From contig JBAYWC010000093.1 of assembly GCA_041674265.1 (NCBI GenBank), positions 1 through 10,385 of the forward strand: a DNA stretch of 10,385 nt. Direction: 5' to 3'. How positions within the stretch are numbered: position 1 is the stretch's first letter; each line of letters opens with the position of its first letter. This stretch comes from QYQL01 sp041674265 (GTDB taxonomy: Bacteria; Verrucomicrobiota; Verrucomicrobiia; Chthoniobacterales; Terrimicrobiaceae). Shown here one piece after another: positions 1 to 7,295 of this stretch. Under the pieces are notes generated by a model that saw only the letters and a program-made list of their open reading frames with translations, ran no database searches and was not told the DNA's origin. Made by a program: the position numbers and the translations under genes.

Positions 1-118
1 AGATATAAAACAATACAATCAACAGTTATTTTGATTATTGTGGATATATTACTTGCTACATTTTCGTGTAGTTTCACTGATTTGCAGTCACTTAGAAAAA
101 AATCAGGGGGAAGTTAGG
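1..118. other. AT-rich non-coding stretch downstream of the operon
   Basis: This stretch is strongly AT-rich, in sharp contrast to the GC-rich coding block beside it. It lies just downstream of the metallophosphoesterase stop codon. I see no convincing gene, tRNA, hairpin terminator or promoter pair. On the minus strand a run of seven T follows a C-rich patch (positions 96-110), but no stem precedes it, so it does not qualify as an intrinsic terminator. It is most simply the intergenic region that closes the operon. Confidence 0.5.
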
Positions 119-862
119 CTAGAATCCCTCTGCGAGACGTCTCGCGGCAAAGGATGGCAGGCCGGCCTTGCGGATGGCTTTCTGGGCGGCTTTCACGTCG
201 TATGGAACCCGCCGGAATTCCACGTGATGAGTGGTCGGAAAGTAGAGCACGTAGCAGGCCCGGGGATCTCCGTCGCGCGGCTGGCCGACAGATCCCACAT
301 TGACCGTCGTTTTTCCAGACGGGAGGAGGGGGATTCGTTCCTTGCTGGGGATGAGAACGTCCAGTTTTGCCGGGCGCTGCCAGTTGATGACCATCGGGCG
401 GTGGGTGTGACCGACAAAGCAAAGCGGAATCTGCTGCGCCAGGAAATGCAACAACGCGGATTCCACATCGATCAGATACGACCATTCCTCGGAGGAATCC
501 AGCGAGGCGTGCGTGAAAACCGCATGGGTCCGGCTGAATTTCATGGGCAGGGAGTCGAGCCAGGCGCGGTTTTTTTCCGAGACTTGATCTTCCGCCAGGC
601 GAATGCCGGCATTGGCCACATCGTTCATTTGCGCCTTGGCCGAGGGGTTGTCCAAGGCGTCGTCATGATTTCCCAGCACCGTGTGCCAGCCGCGCTGGCG
701 GATGCGGTTGATGCACTCCTCGGGATAGGCCGCGTAACCCACCACGTCCCCAAGACAAACCACATTGTCCACTCCGGCGGCATCGAGTTCCGCGGTGACG
801 GCTTCGAGGGCATCCAGATTCGAATGGATGTCGCTGAGAATGGCAAGTGGGTTGCGGTGCAT
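119..862 (-). CDS. Calcineurin-like metallophosphoesterase (YfcE/ApaH-like superfamily)
   Basis: A 247-residue soluble protein with all the metal-binding signatures of the calcineurin-like phosphoesterase fold: DIHSN (Asp11, His13), GDVVGY (Asp39), GNHD (Asn65, His66), a lone His at FTHAS (His118) and GHTHRP (His152, His154). The later stretch NVGSVGQPRDGDPRA is typical of small bacterial members of this family. These enzymes use two metal ions to hydrolyse phosphoesters; the substrate (cyclic nucleotide, dinucleotide polyphosphate or other) cannot be told from sequence. There is no signal peptide, so it should be cytoplasmic. The ATG at 862 places the DIHSN motif at the usual distance from the N-terminus, but no Shine-Dalgarno sequence precedes it. 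It starts 24 nt after the DUF3108 gene and is probably the last gene of the operon. Confidence is high for the family and low for the substrate. Confidence 0.93.
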   Translation of the reverse strand: MHRNPLAILSDIHSNLDALEAVTAELDAAGVDNVVCLGDVVGYAAYPEECINRIRQRGWHTVLGNHDDALDNPSAKAQMNDVANAGIRLAEDQVSEKNRAWLDSLPMKFSRTHAVFTHASLDSSEEWSYLIDVESALLHFLAQQIPLCFVGHTHRPMVINWQRPAKLDVLIPSKERIPLLPSGKTTVNVGSVGQPRDGDPRACYVLYFPTTHHVEFRRVPYDVKAAQKAIRKAGLPSFAARRLAEGF

Positions 863-886
863 GAGAGGGTTCTAACCGGGCGGGAC

Positions 887-1717
887 TCAACGGGTCTTGA
901 AAGTTATCGATTCCATCTCCGCAAACACATAGCCGATGAAAATGTTGACCTCAGCGCGAAGAGGAACGCGGTCGGCGTCGTTGGACAGCCAAACCGTCCC
1001 GCTTTGGAATTTCCCGTGCGGCTCGAGCGTTTCTCCTTTTTTCAGGTTGATGCGACGAATCCGGAGATCCAGTTTGAGAGCCTCGCGAGGGGAACCGGAA
1101 ATCGTGATTTTTTCCGCGCCCAGGGACTTCATTTCGACAAGGAATGGCGAGTCTCCCGGAAAGATGATGGTGGAGACGGTTTCCCCCGGCTCCAGCTTCC
1201 TGCTCCGGATAAAGAGCATCCCTGAAAACAAATCCCTCAAGGGCGAGACCTTGATTTTTTTCCACCGGGCCGGATTTTCTCCGGGTGGGAAGTTCTCGCG
1301 AAGGCACCAAATCCCGTCCGGCCTGGCCACGATCTGCGTGTTGATCGTGCGGTTCGCGTAGTTTTCCATCTGCACCGAATAGATGGTCTGGAAGTCCGGC
1401 TTGGAGGCGCTCACGTCGAGCGTCGCGTCAAGCTGCCAGAGCATGCGGGCCAATCCATTTGTGCCGCCGACCCCCGCAAGACGGACTTCCTCTCCCTGGC
1501 AACCGATGTTCACCCCGGCCCTCGCCGCCTCGATATTCGACCATCCAATCCGGAACTCGGCCTCAAACGGACGGATCGCAGGAAAGGGTCCCGCGACATC
1601 GGGCGTCAGGTTGTCGCGCCACCCCGCATGCAGGCCCCCGAGCGAGAAAAATACCGTGCCGAAGAAAGCCCCCCGCCGGAGCGCCTCCCGCCCCCGCGTG
1701 ACAAATCCCCACCACAT
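887..1717 (-). CDS. Secreted DUF3108 domain protein
   Basis: A 276-residue protein with an N-terminal export signal: basic residues up to RR at 14-15, a hydrophobic core at about 17-29 and a likely cleavage after LHA (residue 31). The rest has the beta-rich pattern of DUF3108: an early FEAEFRIGW strand, a central LRDLFSGMLFIRS segment, and near the C-terminus VPLRAEVNIFIGYVFAEM, a typical DUF3108 ending. DUF3108 proteins are periplasmic or outer-membrane-associated, with no settled function. I chose the ATG at 1717 over an in-frame GTG at 1735 because GGAGG (1722-1726) sits 4 nt before the ATG; the GTG would put this site inside the gene. It begins 24 nt after the batE stop and ends 24 nt before the phosphoesterase. 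Family assignment is from pattern recognition. Confidence 0.85.
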   Translation of the reverse strand: MWWGFVTRGREALRRGAFFGTVFFSLGGLHAGWRDNLTPDVAGPFPAIRPFEAEFRIGWSNIEAARAGVNIGCQGEEVRLAGVGGTNGLARMLWQLDATLDVSASKPDFQTIYSVQMENYANRTINTQIVARPDGIWCLRENFPPGENPARWKKIKVSPLRDLFSGMLFIRSRKLEPGETVSTIIFPGDSPFLVEMKSLGAEKITISGSPREALKLDLRIRRINLKKGETLEPHGKFQSGTVWLSNDADRVPLRAEVNIFIGYVFAEMESITFKTR

Positions 1718-1721
1718 GGCA

Positions 1722-1726
1722 CCTCC
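1722..1726 (-). promoter_or_regulatory. Ribosome binding site deciding the DUF3108 start
   Basis: GGAGG on the minus strand, 4 nt before the ATG at 1717. It is one of the two clear Shine-Dalgarno sequences in the block, and it argues against the in-frame GTG start 18 nt further upstream. Confidence 0.7.
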
Positions 1727-1741
1727 GTTCTCCACGTGCGA

Positions 1742-2482
1742 TCAGGCGGGGGGGATCAAAGGAACGATTCCTTCGGTCAGAAACCAACCCCTGGCCCCGC
1801 CGGGCAGTTGGCCGTAGAACCACCGGCCCCGCTGGGAGAGGACATCGACAATGCTGCCCTGCGGCAGGGACGCGATTTTTTCGGACTGGTCGGCAGGCGA
1901 ACTGAGCAGCGGCGTGCCGCCGTTTGTGAGAACGATCGCGGTGTTGGTGAGCGTGATTCTCGGGTCGCACAGCCAAGCCACGGAGAGCAAGGAAAGTCCC
2001 AGCGCCAGGAACAACGTCCCGACCAGCAACCGGCGCCTGCGGAGCACCGTCGGGAAAAAGGCCGCCAGCCCGGCAAACGCCCCCGCCCAGAAAAGCCCCG
2101 TGCCCGCCAATGTCAGGGAATCCAGTGGAATCCGTTCGACGACCCGTGCCCGCCAGTCCTGTTTCGACGGGGAAATTCCCAGCGCGACATTGGCTTCCTG
2201 CAAGGCGGACCGGGCCGGGGCAAACCGGGGATCGAGGATCAAGGCGCGGTGGAAGTTCAGAGCCGCGCGGGCTTCCTGCCCGGTTTTGACGAGGGCCCGG
2301 CCCATCTCGAAAAAAACGGCCGCGCTCGGCGGGGATTTTTCCAGCGACCGCTCGAACAATTTTGCCGCCTGCCCGTATTCGCCATCCCGGAACCGGGCAC
2401 GGGCATCCGAGAGGACATCCGCTCCCGCAAGGGAGCCGGAAATGAGAAGAAGAACGCAGACGACCATCGGGCTATTTTTCAT
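1742..2482 (-). CDS. batE: BatE-like TPR / SH3-like membrane protein
   Basis: A 246-residue protein with the BatE architecture. It has a signal sequence (1-20), two TPR-like repeats (about 22-51 and 54-87, with ARFRDGEYGQAAKLFERSL and ALNFHRALILDP), two membrane helices (about 122-143 and 152-171) separated by four Arg, and a C-terminal bacterial SH3-like domain (about 179-244, with RGRWFYGQLPGGARGWF). With the Arg-rich loop inside, both the TPR part and the SH3 part face the periplasm. BatE is one of the TPR proteins of Bat operons and is thought to be a protein-interaction partner; no catalytic role is known. Its ATG overlaps the end of batD by 11 nt, with GGAG 7 nt before the start. A generic TPR/SH3 protein is the alternative, but the position after batD supports batE. 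Confidence 0.88.
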   Translation of the reverse strand: MKNSPMVVCVLLLISGSLAGADVLSDARARFRDGEYGQAAKLFERSLEKSPPSAAVFFEMGRALVKTGQEARAALNFHRALILDPRFAPARSALQEANVALGISPSKQDWRARVVERIPLDSLTLAGTGLFWAGAFAGLAAFFPTVLRRRRLLVGTLFLALGLSLLSVAWLCDPRITLTNTAIVLTNGGTPLLSSPADQSEKIASLPQGSIVDVLSQRGRWFYGQLPGGARGWFLTEGIVPLIPPA

Positions 2483-4256
2483 AGCGTGTCTCCAGTTCCT
2501 TCAGCATCGAGATAACCGCCTGCCGCTCTTCCACGGATGGCGGGGCCGCCCCTCCGGCGGCATATTTCGATTCCCCGTGGCGCTCGATCACCCGGTGAAG
2601 GGAGGCCTTGAATTCGGGCGGCAGCGGGGAGGAGTCGATCTTCGCCGCCGTGGCCAGGTCGTCTCCTCCGGCATCAAAGCGCAGAAAAATGCAATCCTTC
2701 GCCCTCTCGTAGAAACCGGCAGGTTCCACATCCCGGAGGCCGGCGAACGCATCCCGCAAATGCTTTTTCCGCGCCATTTCGCGACCGGCGCGCGACTGGG
2801 GAAATTTGCGGAGCGCCGCAATCAGAAAGACCGCAAGCCATGCGGCAGCCAGGGACGCATTCGCGATCAGGAATTCCTTGCGGAAGAACAGCGCGGTCCA
2901 ACTCGACGATCCGCCGGACATGGCCGCGACATCGGGCGTGGAGGGCGGCGCGGCAGGCGGGGCGGGCTCGTCGCCCGGCGGAGCGGCGGGCGTGCCCGAA
3001 GCGGGCGGCGGGGCCCCTCCGGCTTTCGCATCGACCTCGAGAGGGTCCTGCGCAAGCACGCCGTATTTTTCCGTGGAAGGATCGAAATACGAAAACCTCA
3101 CACCGGGAGTCCTGGTCTGGTCCTGCCGGGCGATGAGCGGAAATTCAAAGGTTTTCTCCCCGGTAAAACCGACCGCATCCGTGGACTGGAATTTATCCGA
3201 CGGGGGATACGATCTCCAGCCCTCGTCCCCGGTCAGGAGCGGTGTTCCCATGCCCTCGAAATTCCCCTGCCCCGAAACCGCCACCTTCAGGGTGACCGGT
3301 TCTCCAGCGGAGGCCTTCCGGGGAGACACGGAGGCTTCCATCGTGAACTTGCCGACCGCTCCGGAGAAATCCTCGGGGCGGCCATCTTTCGGGAGAGGCA
3401 GAACCTCGATCCGCATGGGCTTGGTCTTGAGCGAGACATCCCGATTGTCCGTGAACATCCCCTGCGGGAGGGGGAAGTTGTTGAAAAAGCTGTCGAAGCC
3501 CTGTGGGGCCTTGCCCGGGAGCTGGAGCCGCGCATCCAGCGTGGCTTCGGGGATTTCCAGGGTTCCGGACTTCACGGCGGTGATCGCGCTCTGAAAGCTG
3601 AAAACCGTATAGTTGGTCCCGTTGACGACCTGTTCGCGTTTGACGGCATTGGAAAATTTCTGGACGGTGAATCCTTCGCCTCCAAAATTCGGGCGTTCCC
3701 CCACTTGGCCGCCGATCCGGGAATTGAAATAGAACCGGAGTTCCAGCGGCACGACCTCCCCGACAAACACTTTCTTTTTGGAGAGGATGAGATCGGCAAA
3801 AAACGGCTCTCCCTCATCCGCCGACACCGGCTGGCCGGAGGGAAGCGGCCCGGCATTCTGCTGCGGAAGGCCCGGCACCTGCGGGGCCCGGGCATCACCG
3901 CTCACCGAAAGCTTCATGGCCTGTGTGCGGAATGTCTTCCCTTCAATCTGGACATCAAACGATGGGATCGTGAACTCCCCCTCGAATTGCGGCACCACGA
4001 GGTAGGTGTAGGTGAGCGTCGAACTCATCTTGAAGTTGCGCATTTCGAATTGCGTGGATCGCCCGGCCAGGTTGATCTGGAGGCCTTTTACAGACAGCTT
4101 CTGCGGCACTTCGGCCCCGCGCGCCCCACGCACGGTGACCATGAGTTGAACGGGCTCTCCCACCTGTGCCTGGTTGCCCGAAAGCCCGGCCGCGACCTCC
4201 TGCCCCCGCAGGCAAAGCGGCAGAAGAATCGCCAGAACAACAAATACACGTTTCAT
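2472..4256 (-). CDS. batD: BatD, oxygen-tolerance family membrane protein
   Basis: A 594-residue protein of the BatD family. A signal sequence (MKRVFVVLAILLPLCLRG) is followed by a long beta-rich ectodomain (about 20-410). It contains family-typical phrases such as AGLSGNQAQVGEPVQLMVTV, FEGEFTIPSF, VFVGEVVPLELRFYF and a second Ig-like start at SPRKASAGEPVTLKVAVSG. A Pro/Ala-rich linker (about 413-444) leads to one membrane helix (about 462-483) and a basic, helical cytoplasmic tail of about 110 residues. The ectodomain would be periplasmic. I chose the ATG at 4256 because it starts directly with a clean signal peptide. An in-frame GTG at 4271 has an AGAGG upstream, would add five residues and would overlap the batBC stop, so it cannot be excluded. 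The tail resembles that of the 174-residue protein upstream. Confidence 0.93.
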   Translation of the reverse strand: MKRVFVVLAILLPLCLRGQEVAAGLSGNQAQVGEPVQLMVTVRGARGAEVPQKLSVKGLQINLAGRSTQFEMRNFKMSSTLTYTYLVVPQFEGEFTIPSFDVQIEGKTFRTQAMKLSVSGDARAPQVPGLPQQNAGPLPSGQPVSADEGEPFFADLILSKKKVFVGEVVPLELRFYFNSRIGGQVGERPNFGGEGFTVQKFSNAVKREQVVNGTNYTVFSFQSAITAVKSGTLEIPEATLDARLQLPGKAPQGFDSFFNNFPLPQGMFTDNRDVSLKTKPMRIEVLPLPKDGRPEDFSGAVGKFTMEASVSPRKASAGEPVTLKVAVSGQGNFEGMGTPLLTGDEGWRSYPPSDKFQSTDAVGFTGEKTFEFPLIARQDQTRTPGVRFSYFDPSTEKYGVLAQDPLEVDAKAGGAPPPASGTPAAPPGDEPAPPAAPPSTPDVAAMSGGSSSWTALFFRKEFLIANASLAAAWLAVFLIAALRKFPQSRAGREMARKKHLRDAFAGLRDVEPAGFYERAKDCIFLRFDAGGDDLATAAKIDSSPLPPEFKASLHRVIERHGESKYAAGGAAPPSVEERQAVISMLKELETRYEK

Positions 4257-4260
4257 AGTC

Positions 4261-6303
4261 TTACCAGTCACGCAGGACCTCTTGGGAAATGGGCTGCTGG
4301 ATGAGATTCACTTTTTCCTCCTCGGAATTCAAGGACTTGAGAAGGGCGCGGGCCTGGGCCGCGCTCATTTCTCCATCCTTGCCCGGTTCCTCACCGGCAG
4401 CCGGTGCCTGCCCCGGCTCCCCGGGTTTCTGTTCCTTCTTTTCATCTCCGGCATTGGCTTTGACATCGCCTTCCTTCTTTTCTCCGGGCGTGGGAGTCGG
4501 CGCGGCGTCCTGCCGGTCGCCTTTCTTTTGATCGTTTGGGCGTTCCTTTTCCTCTTGGGATTTCTTTTGATCGTCCTGGGGATTCCGGGACGGGGGAGGC
4601 TCAGGAGACTTGTCGTCCTGGTCCTTCTGATCTTTTTTATTCTGTGGATCTTTCTGGTCCTTCCCTCCCCCACCCTGCTGATCCTTCTGTTCGTCTTGTT
4701 GGTCCTTTTGATCCTTGTTCTGCTGATCCTTGTTCTGCGGCTTCTGGTCCTTTTGATCTTTCTGGCCCTTGTTCTGCTGGTCTTGTTTGTCCTTTTTGTC
4801 CTGCTTCTGGTCCTTGTTCTGCTGGTCCTGTTGTTTTTCCTGCTTGTCGAGTTCCTCCAGGAGTTTTTTCACGATGTCGCGGTTTTCCCGTGCCTGTTTG
4901 TTTTTCGAGTCGAGGTTGAGGGCCTCGGCGTATTGCTCGACGGCATTTTTCCAGTCGGCTTTTTTGGCCTCCCTGTCCTTGGCGGCCTCGCCCCGGCGGA
5001 CGAGGGAATTGGCGAGATTGTAGGCGGCATCCTCGCGCAGCTTGTGGTCTTCGGAAAGCAACGCGTCCGTGAAGCGGGAGATCGCCTGCTCGAAGTCGCC
5101 AAGTTTGTATGCGGAAGCCCCGGCGTTGAATTGCACCTCGCGGGAATCGGGGGACACCTTCAACTGCTGCTCGAAGACCTTGCGGGCCTGGTCGTAATTT
5201 CCGGACTGGTAATCCTGGAGGCCCGGGGTTGCCGCATGGAGCCGGGGCGCGAGGGCCAGCGCGATCCATGCCACGGCAACCGCGCGGCGCGGACGAGCCC
5301 GGCGTCTTTCTCCCAGGAGCAGCCAGAGAATCAGGAATCCCACGGCAAAACCCAGCGGCCACTGATAGCGCTCCAATGGCTGGCGCGCGGAAAAAATCCC
5401 TGTCTCGGACGTGTCCATGGGCTCGATGCCTTGCTGGAAAATTTCGCGGGCGGCATCCGGGCCGATGGGAACGAAGAATCCGCCTGTGGCCTTGGCAATC
5501 TCACCGAGCCGGGTCTCGTCGAGGCGCGTCTGCACGGGTTTGCCGGAGACATCGCGGACGAAGTCCTGCCGGCCGTCGTCGGAACGGAAGGGAATGAGAG
5601 AGCCTTCCGGTGAACCGATGCCGACGGTGAAGATGCGGATCCCCTGCTCCGCCGCCTTTTTCGCCGCGGCAACCCCATCGGCATCGAGTTCCTCTCCATC
5701 GGTGAGGATGACGAGCGCGCGCGTCTGGCCTTCCGCCTTTCCGAAGGCCTGCTCCGCGATGGCAATGGCGGACGCGATATTGGTTCCGCCTTTCGGAATG
5801 ACGCTGGTGTCCAACTCATCGAGCGCATTGGTGACAGCGCCGTAGTCGAGGGTAAGAGGAGCCTGGAGAAAGGCGGAGCCGGCAAACGCGACAAGCCCGA
5901 TCCGGTCGCCTTTGAGCAGGCGGATGAGATCCTGCGTGAGCAGCTTGGCGCGCGCGAGCCGGGTCGGCGCGATGTCCGTCGCCAACATGCTGCGGGAGGT
6001 GTCCACGGCCACGATGATATCGCGGCCTCTCTGCTTGATCTCCTGCTGGATGAACCCGTATCGCGGCTGCGCGAGGGCGAGCAACACCAGGCCCAGCGTG
6101 AGGACGATGAGAACCCCGCGAACCACCCTGCGGGGCACGCTCACCGAACCGGCAAGCTGCTCGCGGAGACGCGGCGCCACAACTTTGGAAACCAAAGCGC
6201 GCCCGCGGAGGTGCGACCACACATACAGCGCCGCGAAGACCGGCAGCGCCAGCAATCCCCAGAGCCAGAGCGGGGAACCGAATGTCAGGGCAAGCGTCTC
6301 CAT
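4261..6303 (-). CDS. batB: BatB-BatC fusion: membrane VWA protein with TPR and acidic/Lys/Gln-rich tail
   Basis: A 680-residue protein joining two Bat proteins. The BatB half has two N-terminal membrane helices (about 12-31 and 62-79), a VWA domain (about 93-290) with an intact metal-ion-dependent adhesion site (DTSRS, Asp101/Ser103/Ser105; Thr174 in KGGTN; Asp202 in TDGEE), and a third helix (315-331). After an Arg-rich stretch comes a signal-like hydrophobic segment (341-358, ending HAA). It is followed by the BatC half: TPR repeats (about 362-465), a long Lys/Asp/Gln/Glu-rich low-complexity region (about 484-640) and a conserved-looking end (AQARALLKSLNSEEEKV ... LRDW). By the positive-inside rule both the VWA and TPR parts face the periplasm. 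The start overlaps batA by 19 nt and has no visible Shine-Dalgarno, suggesting translational coupling. The frame is continuous, so this is a true fusion at sequence level. Confidence 0.93.
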   Translation of the reverse strand: METLALTFGSPLWLWGLLALPVFAALYVWSHLRGRALVSKVVAPRLREQLAGSVSVPRRVVRGVLIVLTLGLVLLALAQPRYGFIQQEIKQRGRDIIVAVDTSRSMLATDIAPTRLARAKLLTQDLIRLLKGDRIGLVAFAGSAFLQAPLTLDYGAVTNALDELDTSVIPKGGTNIASAIAIAEQAFGKAEGQTRALVILTDGEELDADGVAAAKKAAEQGIRIFTVGIGSPEGSLIPFRSDDGRQDFVRDVSGKPVQTRLDETRLGEIAKATGGFFVPIGPDAAREIFQQGIEPMDTSETGIFSARQPLERYQWPLGFAVGFLILWLLLGERRRARPRRAVAVAWIALALAPRLHAATPGLQDYQSGNYDQARKVFEQQLKVSPDSREVQFNAGASAYKLGDFEQAISRFTDALLSEDHKLREDAAYNLANSLVRRGEAAKDREAKKADWKNAVEQYAEALNLDSKNKQARENRDIVKKLLEELDKQEKQQDQQNKDQKQDKKDKQDQQNKGQKDQKDQKPQNKDQQNKDQKDQQDEQKDQQGGGGKDQKDPQNKKDQKDQDDKSPEPPPSRNPQDDQKKSQEEKERPNDQKKGDRQDAAPTPTPGEKKEGDVKANAGDEKKEQKPGEPGQAPAAGEEPGKDGEMSAAQARALLKSLNSEEEKVNLIQQPISQEVLRDW
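4510..4854 (-). repeat. Low-complexity, partly tandem repeat coding region in the BatC part
   Basis: The minus strand encodes a run dominated by Lys, Asp, Gln and Asn built from variants of KDQ and QNKDQ. At DNA level there are near-exact tandem copies; for example a 15-nt unit on the plus strand, GATCCTTGTTCTGCT, at 4710-4724 is followed by 14 matching bases at 4725-4738. The wider run is degenerate. The segment is likely disordered, and copy number could vary by slippage. Confidence 0.8.
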
Positions 6304-7295
6304 AATGTCTGTGAAAGCAGGATTTCCGTTCCGAGGCAGGCGAGACCGGCCAGGAGGAACCAGGGGAAAAGATCGCGATACTGCGCAATCTTTTCCACCT
6401 CGACTTTTGATTTCTCGAGTTTGTCGATCTCCCCGAAGATTTTTTCGAGCGAGCGGGTATCGGTGGCCCGGTAGGCGATCCCGTTGGCGATCCTGGCAAT
6501 TTCCTGGATCGTCTTTTCGTTGAACTCGACCGGCACGTTGCGGTAGACGGTCCGCCCGATCTGATCGGTGAAGGGGAACGGCGCTTCCCCCTGCGTGCCC
6601 GCGCCGATCGTGTAAATGCGGATCCCGAGCGCCTTCGCGGCCTCCGCCGCGGTCAGGGGCATGACCTTGCCCGCGTTGTTGTCCCCGTCGGTGAGCAGAA
6701 CGAGGAGCTTCGTCTTCGCTTCCTTGTCTTTGAGGCGGTTGGCGCCCGAGGCGATGGCCGAGCCGATCGCCGTGCCATCCTCCACGAGGCCGATCTGGAT
6801 GCGGTCGAGGTTCTGGATCAGCCAGTCATGGTCGAGCGTGAGGGGGCTGACAAGATACGGGCGCCCCGCAAACGCGATGATCCCGATCCGGTCGTTGGGC
6901 CGCTTGCGGATGAACTGCTCGGTCACTTTTTTTGTGACCTCGAGGCGGTTGGCCCGGCTGGCCCCGATGGAAAAGTCCTCGGCAAGCATCGAGCGGGACA
7001 CGTCAAGGAGCAGCATGATGTCCACCCCGCTCGCCTGGACGCGCGTGATCTCGCTCCCGAGTTGGGGGCGGGCAAGCGCCACGATGAACGAAGCCAGCGC
7101 CAGATAGGAAAGCGCCGCCAGAAAAGCTCCCGCCCGCGAACGCCGTCGCATTCCCAGCCGGAGCAGGGACTCCGTGCTGGAAAAGGCAACCCCTGCCGTT
7201 CCCCCGAACCGGCCCCGCAAAAAAGCAATGACCGGAACGAGAACCAGGAGCAGGAGCGCCCAGGGATGGGCGATGATCACCCCGAAAAGCGTCAT
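6285..7295 (-). CDS. batA: BatA, membrane-anchored VWA domain protein
   Basis: A 336-residue protein with the BatA layout: two N-terminal membrane helices (about 8-26 and 56-75) joined by a basic loop, a VWA domain (about 91-290) and a C-terminal helix (about 310-329). The metal-binding site is complete: LLLDVSRSM (Asp98, Ser100, Ser102), Thr175 in EDGTA and Asp203 in LTDGD. The basic loop (residues 27-55) should be cytoplasmic, which places the VWA domain in the periplasm. VWA domains of this type bind protein partners through a metal ion. BatA is paired with BatB in Bat operons and is presumed to act with MoxR. The ATG overlaps the upstream stop by 4 nt (ATGA) and has a strong GGAGGGGG 4 nt upstream, the best ribosome binding site of the block. 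Confidence 0.95.
   Translation of the reverse strand: MTLFGVIIAHPWALLLLVLVPVIAFLRGRFGGTAGVAFSSTESLLRLGMRRRSRAGAFLAALSYLALASFIVALARPQLGSEITRVQASGVDIMLLLDVSRSMLAEDFSIGASRANRLEVTKKVTEQFIRKRPNDRIGIIAFAGRPYLVSPLTLDHDWLIQNLDRIQIGLVEDGTAIGSAIASGANRLKDKEAKTKLLVLLTDGDNNAGKVMPLTAAEAAKALGIRIYTIGAGTQGEAPFPFTDQIGRTVYRNVPVEFNEKTIQEIARIANGIAYRATDTRSLEKIFGEIDKLEKSKVEVEKIAQYRDLFPWFLLAGLACLGTEILLSQTLWRRLP

Noticed and set aside
96..110. Possible intrinsic terminator after the phosphoesterase gene
   Set aside because: A T-run is present on the minus strand, but no GC-rich stem precedes it.
38..1225. Plus-strand open frame running from the AT-rich end through the phosphoesterase and into the DUF3108 gene
   Set aside because: It lies opposite two genes with clear motifs and shows no domain of its own.
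1851..4304. Very long open frame on the plus strand opposite batD and batE
   Set aside because: It is rich in Arg, Gly and Pro with no recognisable domain, and lies opposite two well-supported genes. Long antisense frames are expected in GC-rich coding DNA.
4174..5613. Plus-strand open frame with a striking Leu/Val-rich, membrane-like stretch
   Set aside because: The hydrophobic run is the reverse reading of the Lys/Asp/Gln-rich tract of the BatC part. There is no supported start or family.
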